Below, in pieces: positions 19,574 through 28,578 of a stretch of 64,000 nt of DNA; the stretch's first letter is position 1, and the number at the start of each line of letters is the position of its first letter. Source of the stretch: Enterobacter sp. Cy-643 (GTDB lineage: Bacteria > Pseudomonadota > Gammaproteobacteria > Enterobacterales > Enterobacteriaceae); NCBI RefSeq assembly GCF_011752815.1, contig NZ_VWWV01000001.1, forward strand, positions 62,001 through 126,000. The letters run 5' to 3'. The position numbers were made by a program, and so were the translations under genes. The notes under the pieces are model-generated. The model worked only from the letters and a program-made list of their open reading frames with translations. It had not been told where the DNA came from and searched no databases.

Positions 19574-19909
19574 ATGCCAAAGATTGTTTTTCTGCCTCAT
19601 CAGGACCTGTGTCCGGATGGCGCAGTTCTGGAAGCGAAGCAAGGTGAAACCATTCTCGACGTTGCGCTGCGCAACGGCATTGAGATTGAACACGCCTGTG
19701 AGAAGTCCTGCGCCTGCACCACCTGCCACTGCGTAGTGCGTGAAGGTTTTGATTCCCTCGCGGAAAGCACCGAAGACGAAGACGACATGCTGGATAAAGC
19801 ATGGGGTCTGGAGCCGGAAAGCCGCCTGAGCTGCCAGGCTCGCGTCAGCGATGAAGACCTGGTGGTTGAGATGCCGCGGTACACCATTAACCACGCACGC
19901 GAACACTAA
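19574..19909 (+). CDS. fdx: [2Fe-2S] ferredoxin Fdx of the isc system
   Basis: 111 residues of adrenodoxin-type ferredoxin. The cluster ligands Cys42, Cys48, Cys51 and Cys87 are in place, with an extra Cys46 as in E. coli. It gives electrons for Fe-S cluster formation on IscU. It follows hscA directly and precedes iscX by 11 bp. Confidence 0.97.
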   Translation: MPKIVFLPHQDLCPDGAVLEAKQGETILDVALRNGIEIEHACEKSCACTTCHCVVREGFDSLAESTEDEDDMLDKAWGLEPESRLSCQARVSDEDLVVEMPRYTINHAREH

Positions 19910-19920
19910 CGGGAGCCGCC

Positions 19921-20121
19921 ATGGGACTGAAGTGGACCGACAGCCGCGAAATCGGCGAGGCGCTGTACGACAGCCGTCCGGATCTCGATCCTAAGACGGT
20001 GCGCTTCACCGATATGCACCAGTGGATCTGCGACCTGGAAGAGTTTGATGACGATCCAAACGCTTCTAACGAGAAAGTACTGGAAGCGATTTTACTTGTC
20101 TGGTTAGATGAAGCTGAATGA
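19921..20121 (+). CDS. iscX: Fe-S assembly accessory protein IscX
   Basis: A 66-residue acidic protein, the small last member of the isc operon. IscX binds IscS and iron and is thought to tune the rate of cluster formation, competing with frataxin. The full length and the typical [15 protein letters not shown] start are present. A strong terminator follows. Confidence 0.95.
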   Translation: MGLKWTDSREIGEALYDSRPDLDPKTVRFTDMHQWICDLEEFDDDPNASNEKVLEAILLVWLDEAE

Positions 20122-20125
20122 TACA

Positions 20126-20151
20126 CGGGCTGCCTTGGGCGGCCCGTTTTT
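20126..20151 (+). terminator. Terminator of the isc operon
   Basis: CGGGCTGCC and GGCGGCCCG form a 9-bp stem with one G-U pair around TTG, followed by TTTTT. It lies 5 bases after the iscX stop. Confidence 0.85.
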
Positions 20152-20187
20152 GCATTTTGCCTGTGCTGAATAATGAAGGATTGGAAA

Positions 20188-21474
20188 ATGACTGAAGCCA
20201 TGAAAATCACCCTTTCCACGCAGCCAGCGGACGCACGCTGGGGCGAAAAGGCGACGTATAGCATTAACAATGACGGCATTACCCTACACCTGACCGGCAA
20301 AGACTGCCTCGGTCTGATCCAGCGCGCGGCGCGCAAAATTGACGGCCAGGGGCTGAAGCACGTCCAGCTGGCTGGTGAAGGCTGGGACGTTGAGAAAAGC
20401 TGGGCTTTCTGGCAGGGCTATCGAGCCCCAAAAGGTACCCGCAAAATTGACTGGGCGGTGCTGAGTGAAACCGAGCAGAAAGAGCTGGATAACCGCCTGA
20501 AAGTGATCGACTGGGTTCGCCATACCATCAACACCCCGGCTGAAGAGCTTGGCCCGGAGCAGCTTGCTTCCCGCGCGGTAGATCTGCTGTGCGATGTTGC
20601 ATGCGATCACGTTTCTTACCGCATCACCAAGGGCGAAGATCTGCGTGAGCAGAACTATGCCGGCATTCACACCGTTGGCCGTGGCTCAGACCGCGCGCCT
20701 GTGCTGCTGGCGCTGGACTACAACCCAACCGGCAATCCGGATGCACCGGTTTATGCAAGCCTGGTCGGGAAGGGCATTACCTTTGACTCCGGCGGCTACA
20801 GCATCAAGCAGACCGCGTTTATGGATTCCATGAAATCCGATATGGGTGGTGCCGCGACGATCACTGGCGCACTGGCTCTGGCTATTACCCGTGGCCTGAA
20901 CAAGCGCGTTAAGCTGTTCCTGTGCTGTGCGGATAACATGATCAGCGGCAACGCGATGAAGCTGGGTGACATCATCAGCTACCGCAACGGCAAAACCGTT
21001 GAAGTGATGAACACCGATGCCGAAGGGCGACTTGTGCTGGCCGATGGCCTGATTGACGCCGCCGCACAGAAGCCAGAACTGATCATCGACTGCGCGACCC
21101 TGACCGGGGCAGCAAAAACGGCCCTGGGTAACGACTACCATGCGCTGTTCAGCTTCGATGACAAGCTGGCGGCCCGCCTGCTGGCAAGCGCGGCGGAAGA
21201 GAACGAGCCGTTCTGGCGCCTGCCGCTGGCTGAATTCCACCGCAGCCAGCTGCCGTCTAACTTCGCTGAGCTGAACAATACCGCAAACGCCTCTTACCCT
21301 GCGGGTGCGAGCACGGCGGCAGGTTTCCTGTCTCACTTTGTGGAAAACTACCACGAAGGCTGGCTGCACGTTGACTGTTCTGCGACCTACCGTAAAGGTG
21401 CCGTTGAGCAGTGGTCTGCCGGTGCGACCGGTCTCGGCGTGCGTGCGATCGCCAATCTGCTGTTAGCGAAGTAA
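20188..21474 (+). CDS. pepB: Aminopeptidase B (M17 leucyl aminopeptidase family)
   Basis: A 428-residue cytosolic di-metal aminopeptidase, close to E. coli PepB. The M17 signature NTDAEGRL and the metal-binding [15 protein letters not shown] are intact. It trims N-terminal residues, including Asp and Glu, from peptides. The ATG at 20188 matches the E. coli start ([10 protein letters not shown]) and follows AAGGATTGG; an upstream ATG at 20173 overlaps that site. It follows the isc operon terminator. Confidence 0.95.
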   Translation: MTEAMKITLSTQPADARWGEKATYSINNDGITLHLTGKDCLGLIQRAARKIDGQGLKHVQLAGEGWDVEKSWAFWQGYRAPKGTRKIDWAVLSETEQKELDNRLKVIDWVRHTINTPAEELGPEQLASRAVDLLCDVACDHVSYRITKGEDLREQNYAGIHTVGRGSDRAPVLLALDYNPTGNPDAPVYASLVGKGITFDSGGYSIKQTAFMDSMKSDMGGAATITGALALAITRGLNKRVKLFLCCADNMISGNAMKLGDIISYRNGKTVEVMNTDAEGRLVLADGLIDAAAQKPELIIDCATLTGAAKTALGNDYHALFSFDDKLAARLLASAAEENEPFWRLPLAEFHRSQLPSNFAELNNTANASYPAGASTAAGFLSHFVENYHEGWLHVDCSATYRKGAVEQWSAGATGLGVRAIANLLLAK

Positions 21475-21480
21475 TACTGC

Positions 21481-21652
21481 CCCTCACCCCGGCCCTCTCC
21501 CCATAGGGGAGAGGGAGAAAAAAGTTCGGGGGGAGTTAACACCAACAGTCTCTCTGGAAGGGGAGACACTTTGAGTGGTTCTCCTTTCCCTTTCAGGAAG
21601 AGATACTCAGAACTGTTTCCTCTCCCTTTCAGGGAGAGGGTTAGGGTGAGGG
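21481..21652 (+). repeat. Asymmetric inverted-repeat element, copy 1
   Basis: A 172-bp non-coding element between pepB and sseB. Its left arm (21481-21501, CCCTCACCCCGG...) and right arm (21632-21652, ...TTAGGGTGAGGG) are inverted copies that differ only at the centre. Further C/G-rich TCTCCC/GGGAGA hairpins lie inside. A second copy at 59526-59672 is in the opposite orientation. It looks like a small dispersed, folded repeat of the REP/MITE kind; no transposase is nearby. Confidence 0.75.
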
Positions 21653-21683
21653 TAAACCTCTTAAGCGTTATCCCGGAATCACA

Positions 21684-22460
21684 ATGTCAGAAACAAAAAA
21701 CGAACTAGAAACCCTGCTTGAGCAGGCGGCAACCGAGCCGGCGCATCGCCCGGCATTTTTCCGTACCCTGCTGGAATCCACCGTTTGGGTGCCGGGCAAT
21801 GCGGCAGAAGGTGAAGCGATTGACGCCGATAGCGCGGTTGAACTGCAGCACTGGGAAAAAGAAGACGGCACTTCGGTGATCCCTTTCTTCACCTCCCTGG
21901 AAGCTTTGCAGGAAGCGGTCAGTCACGAGCAGGCGTTTGTGGTAATGCCCGTGCGCACTTTATTTGAAATGACGCTGGGTGAAGCGCTGTTCCTCAACGC
22001 CAAACTGCCGACAGGCAAAGAATTTACGCCAAATGAAATCAGCCATCTGGTCAGCGCGGAAAGCGATCCACTGAGCCAGCAGGAAGTGCTGGAGGGCGGT
22101 ACTTCACTGCTGCTTTCCGAAGTCGCTGAACCGCCAGCGCAAATGGTTGATTCTCTGACCACGTTGTTTAAAAACCTGAAAACGGTCAAGCGTGCGTTCA
22201 TCTGCTCCATCAAAGAACAGGCGGACGAGGAGCCAAATCTGCTGATTGGCATTGAGGCCGACGGCGACATCGAGGCGATTATTCGCCAGGCCGGAAGTGT
22301 GGCTACCGATACGTTACCGGGCGATGAACCGGTTGATATCTGCCAGGTTGTTGAAGGCGAGAAGGGCATCAGCCACTTTATGATTGCCCACATCACGCCG
22401 TTTTATGAACGCCGCTGGGGCAGCTTCCTGCGCGACTTCAAACAAAACCGGATTATTTAA
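21684..22460 (+). CDS. sseB: Enhanced serine sensitivity protein SseB
   Basis: 258 residues, the same length as E. coli SseB and similar along its length (for example QAFVVMPVRTLFEMTLGEALFLN). Overproduction in E. coli makes cells sensitive to serine; the molecular role is unknown. It converges on sseA. Confidence 0.92.
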   Translation: MSETKNELETLLEQAATEPAHRPAFFRTLLESTVWVPGNAAEGEAIDADSAVELQHWEKEDGTSVIPFFTSLEALQEAVSHEQAFVVMPVRTLFEMTLGEALFLNAKLPTGKEFTPNEISHLVSAESDPLSQQEVLEGGTSLLLSEVAEPPAQMVDSLTTLFKNLKTVKRAFICSIKEQADEEPNLLIGIEADGDIEAIIRQAGSVATDTLPGDEPVDICQVVEGEKGISHFMIAHITPFYERRWGSFLRDFKQNRII

Positions 22461-22480
22461 CGGTTTGATGTCACAATTTT

Positions 22481-22507
22481 AAAGGGAGGCTTCGCGCCTC
22501 CCTTTTT
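22481..22507. terminator. Bidirectional terminator between sseB and sseA
   Basis: AAAGGGAGGC and GCCTCCCTTT form a 10-bp perfect stem with a 5-base loop, followed by TT on the plus strand. It lies in the 51-bp gap between the two convergent genes. Confidence 0.88.
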
Positions 22508-22511
22508 GTAT

Positions 22512-23360
22512 TTATTGTGCAGGCTCAACAGGCAGGTCCGGGCGAGCGCCCCATTCACTCCACGAACCATCGTAAAGCGACACGCCGTTTACGCCCAAAG
22601 TGGTCAGCGCCAGCACCACAACCGCGGCGGTAACGCCTGAACCACAGCTGGCAATGATTGGTCGCTCAAAGCTCACGCCCTGGCGTTCGAAGATCTCGCT
22701 CAGTTTGTCCGTGGTCTTCAGTTGACCATTTTCCACTAAATCTACCCACGGCACATTAAGTGCGCCTGGAATATGGCCGCGTTTCAGGCCCGGGCGTGGT
22801 TCATCGGCCAGCGCGTTGAATCGTGGAGCAGGGCGGGCATCCACAATTTGTGCAGTACCTTCGTGGCTGACCAGCAGCACGTCCGTCAGGCGTTTGATCA
22901 CCAGCGGATCGAAGTTAACCTCGAACTCACCTTCCGGCAGCTCCGCATCCCCTTGCTCCAGCGGCAATGCTTCACGCTGCCACTCCGCCAGCCCACCGGC
23001 CAGAATGGACACTCTCTCGACGCCGAAGGTGCGCAGCATCCACCAGGCGCGAGGCGCGGAGAACAGGTTGCCTTCGTCGTAAACCACCAGATGTTTGTCA
23101 CTGCTAACGCCAAGCTCGCGCATAGCCACGGCAAACGCTTCTGCACGTGGCATCATATGAGGAAGAGGGCTGGTGTGATCGGAGAGCGCTTCGATGTCGA
23201 AATAGGCCGCACCTGGCAGATGCCCGGCACGGTACTCCGCAGGCATATCGCGAAGTGCTTCCTGGCCTGCTGGTGCCATGCGGGCATCTAAAATCTGGAT
23301 ATCGTCATCGTTAATATGTTCTGCGAGCCAGTCGCTCGCGACGAAGAAAGAGGTGGACAC
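22512..23360 (-). CDS. sseA: 3-mercaptopyruvate sulfurtransferase SseA
   Basis: 282 residues with two rhodanese domains; only the C-terminal one is active, with the catalytic loop CGSGVTA. It moves sulfur from 3-mercaptopyruvate to thiol or cyanide acceptors. The GTG at 23360 is the preferred start: it matches the E. coli N-terminus (STSFFVASDWL) and a GGAGG ribosome-binding site lies 6 bases upstream. The frame stays open further upstream, but that part has no sulfurtransferase similarity. Confidence 0.93.
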   Translation of the reverse strand: MSTSFFVASDWLAEHINDDDIQILDARMAPAGQEALRDMPAEYRAGHLPGAAYFDIEALSDHTSPLPHMMPRAEAFAVAMRELGVSSDKHLVVYDEGNLFSAPRAWWMLRTFGVERVSILAGGLAEWQREALPLEQGDAELPEGEFEVNFDPLVIKRLTDVLLVSHEGTAQIVDARPAPRFNALADEPRPGLKRGHIPGALNVPWVDLVENGQLKTTDKLSEIFERQGVSFERPIIASCGSGVTAAVVVLALTTLGVNGVSLYDGSWSEWGARPDLPVEPAQ

Positions 23361-23599
23361 AATGAGCCTCCGGTTCATCAAAGAAAAATGGATTGTCGGT
23401 GTTTTTCTATAACCCGGCAAGCGGCCTTGCCCGACACCGCGAGATACTTCGTAAAACTTAATGAATACTCCCGTAAATTTACTGCCGCCTGCGAGGCTTC
23501 GCGCAAGGCAGAGTATTCCGACTTTCGCTTTTCTGGCTAATCCGCATAATACTTGCTCTACGTAATGTTTGGCGGTCCTTATTGGCCAGGGATGAAAGA

Positions 23600-26500
23600 A
23601 TGAATGCACTACGTTTGACGAGCCTTGCCGTACTGGTTTGCGGCCTGCTGGCGCTTTCCGGCTGTGACGATAAAAACAATCAGCAAACCGTTCAGCCCGC
23701 CGCCTCTGCAGCAGCGGAACAAAACAGTAAGGCTGAAACTAAACCGGATGCAGCTCAACTGGAAAAACTGGCTCAGCAGTCTGCGGGGAAGCCGCTGAAG
23801 CTGCTCGATGCCTCTGAAGTTCAGCTGGACGGTGCCAGTACGTTAGTGCTGACCTTCTCGATTCCGCTCGACCCCAATCAGGACTTCAATAAAGTTGCCC
23901 ATCTGGTGGATAAAACCAGCGGCAAAGTGGACGGTGCCTGGGAGCTTTCCAGCGACCTAAAAGAACTTCGTCTGCGGCATCTGGAGCCCAAACGCACGCT
24001 GATTGTGACCGTAGACAGCGGGCTGCTCGCGCTCAATAAAGCGACGTTCGACGACAGCTTTGAAAAGCAAATTGCCACACGTGATATTCAGCCGAGCGTT
24101 GGCTTTGCCAGCCGGGGCTCCTTGCTGCCGACTAAAGTGATTGCGGGGTTGCCGGTGATGGCGCTTAACGTCGATAACGTTGACGTCAACTTTTACCGTA
24201 TTAAAGACAGCTCGCTAAGCGCGTTTGTCAGCCAGTGGCAGTACCGTAACTCGGTTTCAAACTGGGAATCCGACAACCTGCTTAAGCTGGCCGACCTGGT
24301 TTACACGGGGCGTTTTGACCTCAATCCTGCCCGCAATACTCGCGAGAAGCTGATGCTGCCGCTCGGTGATATCAAGCCCCTGCAGCAGCCCGGCGTTTAC
24401 CTCGCCATCATGAATCAGGCCGGGCATTACGCCTATAGCAATGCCGCAACGCTTTTCACGCTGAGCGATGTGGGTGTTTCGGTGCACCGCTACCATGACA
24501 GAATTGACGTCTTTACCCAAAGTCTGGAAAACGGCGCCGCGCAGTCGGGCGTAGAGATCGCGCTGCTGAACGAAAAAGGCCAAACGGTAGGGCAAACGAA
24601 AAGTGATAGTGACGGGCATGCCACGCTTGAGAAGCTGAACAAAGGCACGTTGCTGCTGGCACGCAATGGAGAGCAAACTACGCTGCTGGATCTCAGCCGC
24701 CCGGCGCTGGATCTGGCGGAGTTTGATATTGCCGGTGAGCAAGGCTACAGCAAACAGTTCTTCATGTTTGGCCCGCGAGATCTTTATCGTCCCGGAGAGC
24801 CCGTCATCGTGAATGCCCTGCTCAGGGATGGGGACGGCAAACCGCTCCCGCCGCAGCCGGTGAAGCTTGAGGTTGTAAAACCGGATGGCCAGGTTGCCCG
24901 CACCGAAGTGTGGCAGTCTGCCAACGGACTTTATCAATTTACATATCCTCTGAGTGAAAGCGCGGCAACCGGTAACTGGCAAATGCGGGTCAATACCGGG
25001 GATAACCAGCCGCGTATCTGGTCATTTAAAGTTGAAGACTTCATGCCGGAGCGTATGGCGCTGAATCTCACGGCGCAAAGTGCGCCGATAGCCCCTGAAG
25101 ATACCGTCAATTTTGACGTTGCCGGGCGCTATCTCTACGGTGCGCCTGCCGCGGGTAACAGCCTTCAGGGGCAGCTCTTCCTGCGCCCTTTACGTGATGC
25201 CGTTGCAAAGCTGCCGGGGTTCCAGTTTGGCGACATCAATGAGCAAAACCTTGCCCGCAGCCTGGATGCCGTTGAGCTAACGCTCGATGAACAAGGGCAT
25301 ACGACCGTCAGCGCGGAAAGCCAGTGGGGGGACGTGCATTCTCCTCTGCGCCTTATTTTGCAGGCTAGCCTGCTGGAGTCCGGCGGCCGTCCGGTGACAC
25401 GCCGCGTTGAGCAGGCTATCTGGCCCGCTCAGGCAATGCCTGGGATCCGCCCTCAATTTGCCAGTAAAGAGGTCTATGACTACCGGACTGACACTACCCG
25501 TACTCAGCCCATCGTCGATGAAGACAGCAGCGCGGGCTTTGACATTGTCTATGCAGATGCACAAGGGGAGAAGCTGGCGGTAAGCGACCTGGACGTGCGC
25601 CTGATTCGCGAACGCCGGGACTACTACTGGAGCTGGGACGAAGGTGAAGGCTGGCGGTCTCAGTACGATCAAAAAGATCTGGTGGAAGCCGAGCAGAAGT
25701 TGACGCTGGCTGCCGGAGAAACGGGCAAAGTTGCCTTCCCGGTAGAGTGGGGCTCTTACCGCCTGGAAGTACGCGATCCGGAGAATAACCTTGTCAGTAG
25801 CCTGCGCTTCTGGGCAGGTTATAGCTGGCAGGATAACAGCGACGGCACGGGAGCAGTGCGTCCGGACAGAGTGACGCTAAAAATAGATAAACCGTCTTAC
25901 AAAGCTGGCGATACCATCAATCTGCATATTGCCGCGCCTGCAGCAGGTAAAGGCTATGCGCTGGTGGAATCCAGTGACGGGCCACTGTGGTGGAAAGAAA
26001 TAGATGTTCCGGCAGACGGCATGGATCTTGCCATTCCGGTGGATAAGAGCTGGCAGCGGCACGATCTTTACTTAAGCACCGTAGTTATTCGTCCCGGAGA
26101 CAAGGCGCGTTCCGCCACGCCTAAACGCGCGGTTGGGATCCTTCATCTACCGCTAGTGGACGAGAGCCGCCGCCTCGATCTGACGCTACAAAATCCAGCC
26201 AAAATGCGTCCGAACCAAAACCTCACGGTTAAGGTAAAGGCCAGCGTGAAAAATGGCGAAGTGCCGAAGCAGATTAACGTGCTGCTGTCCGTCGTGGACA
26301 GCGGCGTGCTTAATATCACCGATTACAAAACGCCGGATCCGTGGGACGCCTTCTTTGGACGCAAGCGCTATGGCGCAGACATCTACGACATTTACGGGCA
26401 GGTGATTGAAGGCGAGGGGCGACTGGCTGCGCTGCGCTTTGGCGGTGACGGCGATGAAGGCGATGAGCTAAGCCGCGGCGGTAAAAAGCCGGTGAATCAT

Positions 26501-28567
26501 GTCACTATCATCGCTCAGCAGGCCCAACCGGTTGCGCTGGATGAAAACGGCGAAGGAACGGTAACGCTGCCGATTGGTGATTTCAACGGCGAGCTGCGGG
26601 TTATGGCACAGGCCTGGACCGACGATCGCTTTGGTAATAGCGAAGAAAAAGTCACGGTTGCCGCGCCGCTGGTGAGCGAACTGGCCGCGCCGAGGTTTAT
26701 GGCGAGTGGCGATACCAGCCGCCTCGCGCTGGATCTCACTAACCTGACGGACAGGCCCCAGCAGCTTAGCGTGGTACTCAGCGCTCAGGGGCTGTTAGCG
26801 CTCAATGGTGCGTCGACGATGGACGTGAAGCTCGCTCCCGGTGCCCGCGGTACGCTGCTTATTCCCGTGCATGCCCTGGAAGGTTTTGGTGACGGTGAAA
26901 TCAAAGCCGTGATTAACGGCCTCGCATTACCGGGCGAAACGCTGGCTGACCCGGTCAAACAGTGGAAAATCGGCGTTCGCCCTGCGTTTCCTGCACAGAC
27001 GGTGAACAGCGGTGCCGTGGTTAAACCAGGAGAGACATGGACGCTTCCGCCTAAGCATCTGTCCGGGATTGCTGAATCAACCCTGGAAGGCCAGTTGCTG
27101 CTGAGCGGGCGCCCGCCACTGAACCTGGCGCGCTACATTCGCGAGCTAAAAGCCTATCCGTATGGCTGCCTTGAGCAAACGACCAGCGGCCTGTTCCCGT
27201 CTCTGTACACCAATGAAGCTGAACTGAATGCGTTGGGTATCAAAGGCATTACCGACCAACATCGCCGGGCTGCCATTGATGTAGGGATTGGTCGCCTGCT
27301 GGAAATGCAAAGCGACAATGGCGGATTCGGGCTGTGGGATAAGGCAGGGCCGGAAGAGTACTGGCTGACGGCCTATGTCACGGACTTCCTGGTGCGAGCC
27401 GGTGAGCAGGGATACAGCGTCAATGGGGATGCACTCAACAAGGCCAATCAGCGCCTGCTGCGCTATCTGCAGGATCCTGGTTTAATTGCCTTACGCTACA
27501 GCGACGATGCTCCGGCCAGCCGCTTTGCGGTACAGGCTTATGCCGGGTTGGTGCTGGCTCGTCAGCAAAAAGCGCCCCTTGGGGTATTGCGCGAGCTTTG
27601 GCTGCGCCACGATCAGGCGCGTGCCGGGCTGCCGCTCGTGCAGCTGGGCATCGCGCTGAAGCTCATGGGGGATGAACCTCGCAGCCAACAGGCGATTGCT
27701 TTGGGGCTGAAAACTCAGCGCAGCGATAAACAGATCTGGATGGCGGATTACGGCAGCGAGCTGCGGGATAAGGCGATGATGCTGAGCCTGCTGGAAGAGA
27801 ACAAGCTGCTTCCTGACACCCAGAATCAGCTGCTGCTTGAGCTGTCTGACATGGCCTGGAGCCAGCGCTGGTTATCCACTCAGGAAACCAACGCGTTGTT
27901 CATTGCTGGCCACGGTCTGCAAAACGTGAAAGGCGACTGGCAGGCACAGACTTCGCTGGATGTACAGCCACTGGCATCAAGCCAGTCGGTAACGCGCAAT
28001 CTTAGCGCGCAGCAGCTTTCTGGCCTGCAGGTCACTAACAGCGGGATGGCCAGCCTCTATTTACGGCTTGATAGCGCGGGATATCCGCAGCAGGCACCGG
28101 CGGCCTATAGCAATGTGTTGCATATTGAACGTCACTTCCTTGATGCGAAAGGTAACACCCGGCCGCTGTCTTCGCTGAAAAGCGGTGAGCTGGTGATGGT
28201 CTGGCTGGACGTTTGGGCAGACAAAAACGTGCCGGATGCGCTGGTTGTCGATTTACTGCCGGCCGGGCTCGAACTGGAAAACCAGAATCTGGCGAACAGC
28301 AGCGCGAGCCTGAGCGACAGCGCGAGTGAAGTGCAGGCATTGTTGAACCAAATGCAGCAGCAGGACATACAGCATATGGAGTTCAGGGACGATCGCTTTG
28401 TGGCCGCGCTGCCGCTGAATGAGGGCCAGCATGCAACCCTTATCTATCTGGCTCGAGCCGTTACGCCGGGAATCTACACCGTGCCTGTCCCGCAGGTGGA
28501 ATCCATGTACGTCCCTCAGTGGCGCGCAACCGGTAGCAGTACCGGCACGTTGACCGTTGTGCCGTAA
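23600..28567 (+). CDS. yfhM: Bacterial alpha-2-macroglobulin lipoprotein YfhM
   Basis: A 1655-residue periplasmic lipoprotein. The signal peptide ends in a lipobox with Cys22 (LALSGC). The bait-trap thioester motif CLEQ is intact with Cys1190 (YPYGCLEQ). MG domains fill the first 900 residues. It is thought to trap foreign proteases that get into the periplasm and so protect the envelope. It works with PBP1C, whose gene follows after 11 bp, a pairing seen widely. The ATG at 23600 is chosen because the lipoprotein signal begins there. Confidence 0.95.
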   Translation: MNALRLTSLAVLVCGLLALSGCDDKNNQQTVQPAASAAAEQNSKAETKPDAAQLEKLAQQSAGKPLKLLDASEVQLDGASTLVLTFSIPLDPNQDFNKVAHLVDKTSGKVDGAWELSSDLKELRLRHLEPKRTLIVTVDSGLLALNKATFDDSFEKQIATRDIQPSVGFASRGSLLPTKVIAGLPVMALNVDNVDVNFYRIKDSSLSAFVSQWQYRNSVSNWESDNLLKLADLVYTGRFDLNPARNTREKLMLPLGDIKPLQQPGVYLAIMNQAGHYAYSNAATLFTLSDVGVSVHRYHDRIDVFTQSLENGAAQSGVEIALLNEKGQTVGQTKSDSDGHATLEKLNKGTLLLARNGEQTTLLDLSRPALDLAEFDIAGEQGYSKQFFMFGPRDLYRPGEPVIVNALLRDGDGKPLPPQPVKLEVVKPDGQVARTEVWQSANGLYQFTYPLSESAATGNWQMRVNTGDNQPRIWSFKVEDFMPERMALNLTAQSAPIAPEDTVNFDVAGRYLYGAPAAGNSLQGQLFLRPLRDAVAKLPGFQFGDINEQNLARSLDAVELTLDEQGHTTVSAESQWGDVHSPLRLILQASLLESGGRPVTRRVEQAIWPAQAMPGIRPQFASKEVYDYRTDTTRTQPIVDEDSSAGFDIVYADAQGEKLAVSDLDVRLIRERRDYYWSWDEGEGWRSQYDQKDLVEAEQKLTLAAGETGKVAFPVEWGSYRLEVRDPENNLVSSLRFWAGYSWQDNSDGTGAVRPDRVTLKIDKPSYKAGDTINLHIAAPAAGKGYALVESSDGPLWWKEIDVPADGMDLAIPVDKSWQRHDLYLSTVVIRPGDKARSATPKRAVGILHLPLVDESRRLDLTLQNPAKMRPNQNLTVKVKASVKNGEVPKQINVLLSVVDSGVLNITDYKTPDPWDAFFGRKRYGADIYDIYGQVIEGEGRLAALRFGGDGDEGDELSRGGKKPVNHVTIIAQQAQPVALDENGEGTVTLPIGDFNGELRVMAQAWTDDRFGNSEEKVTVAAPLVSELAAPRFMASGDTSRLALDLTNLTDRPQQLSVVLSAQGLLALNGASTMDVKLAPGARGTLLIPVHALEGFGDGEIKAVINGLALPGETLADPVKQWKIGVRPAFPAQTVNSGAVVKPGETWTLPPKHLSGIAESTLEGQLLLSGRPPLNLARYIRELKAYPYGCLEQTTSGLFPSLYTNEAELNALGIKGITDQHRRAAIDVGIGRLLEMQSDNGGFGLWDKAGPEEYWLTAYVTDFLVRAGEQGYSVNGDALNKANQRLLRYLQDPGLIALRYSDDAPASRFAVQAYAGLVLARQQKAPLGVLRELWLRHDQARAGLPLVQLGIALKLMGDEPRSQQAIALGLKTQRSDKQIWMADYGSELRDKAMMLSLLEENKLLPDTQNQLLLELSDMAWSQRWLSTQETNALFIAGHGLQNVKGDWQAQTSLDVQPLASSQSVTRNLSAQQLSGLQVTNSGMASLYLRLDSAGYPQQAPAAYSNVLHIERHFLDAKGNTRPLSSLKSGELVMVWLDVWADKNVPDALVVDLLPAGLELENQNLANSSASLSDSASEVQALLNQMQQQDIQHMEFRDDRFVAALPLNEGQHATLIYLARAVTPGIYTVPVPQVESMYVPQWRATGSSTGTLTVVP

Positions 28568-28578
28568 GCAGAACGTCG

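Noticed and set aside
22461-22511. Possible RyfA small RNA between sseB and sseA
   Set aside because: As I recall, E. coli has ryfA near sseA/sseB, but the gap here is only 51 bp and is filled by a terminator, so there is no room.
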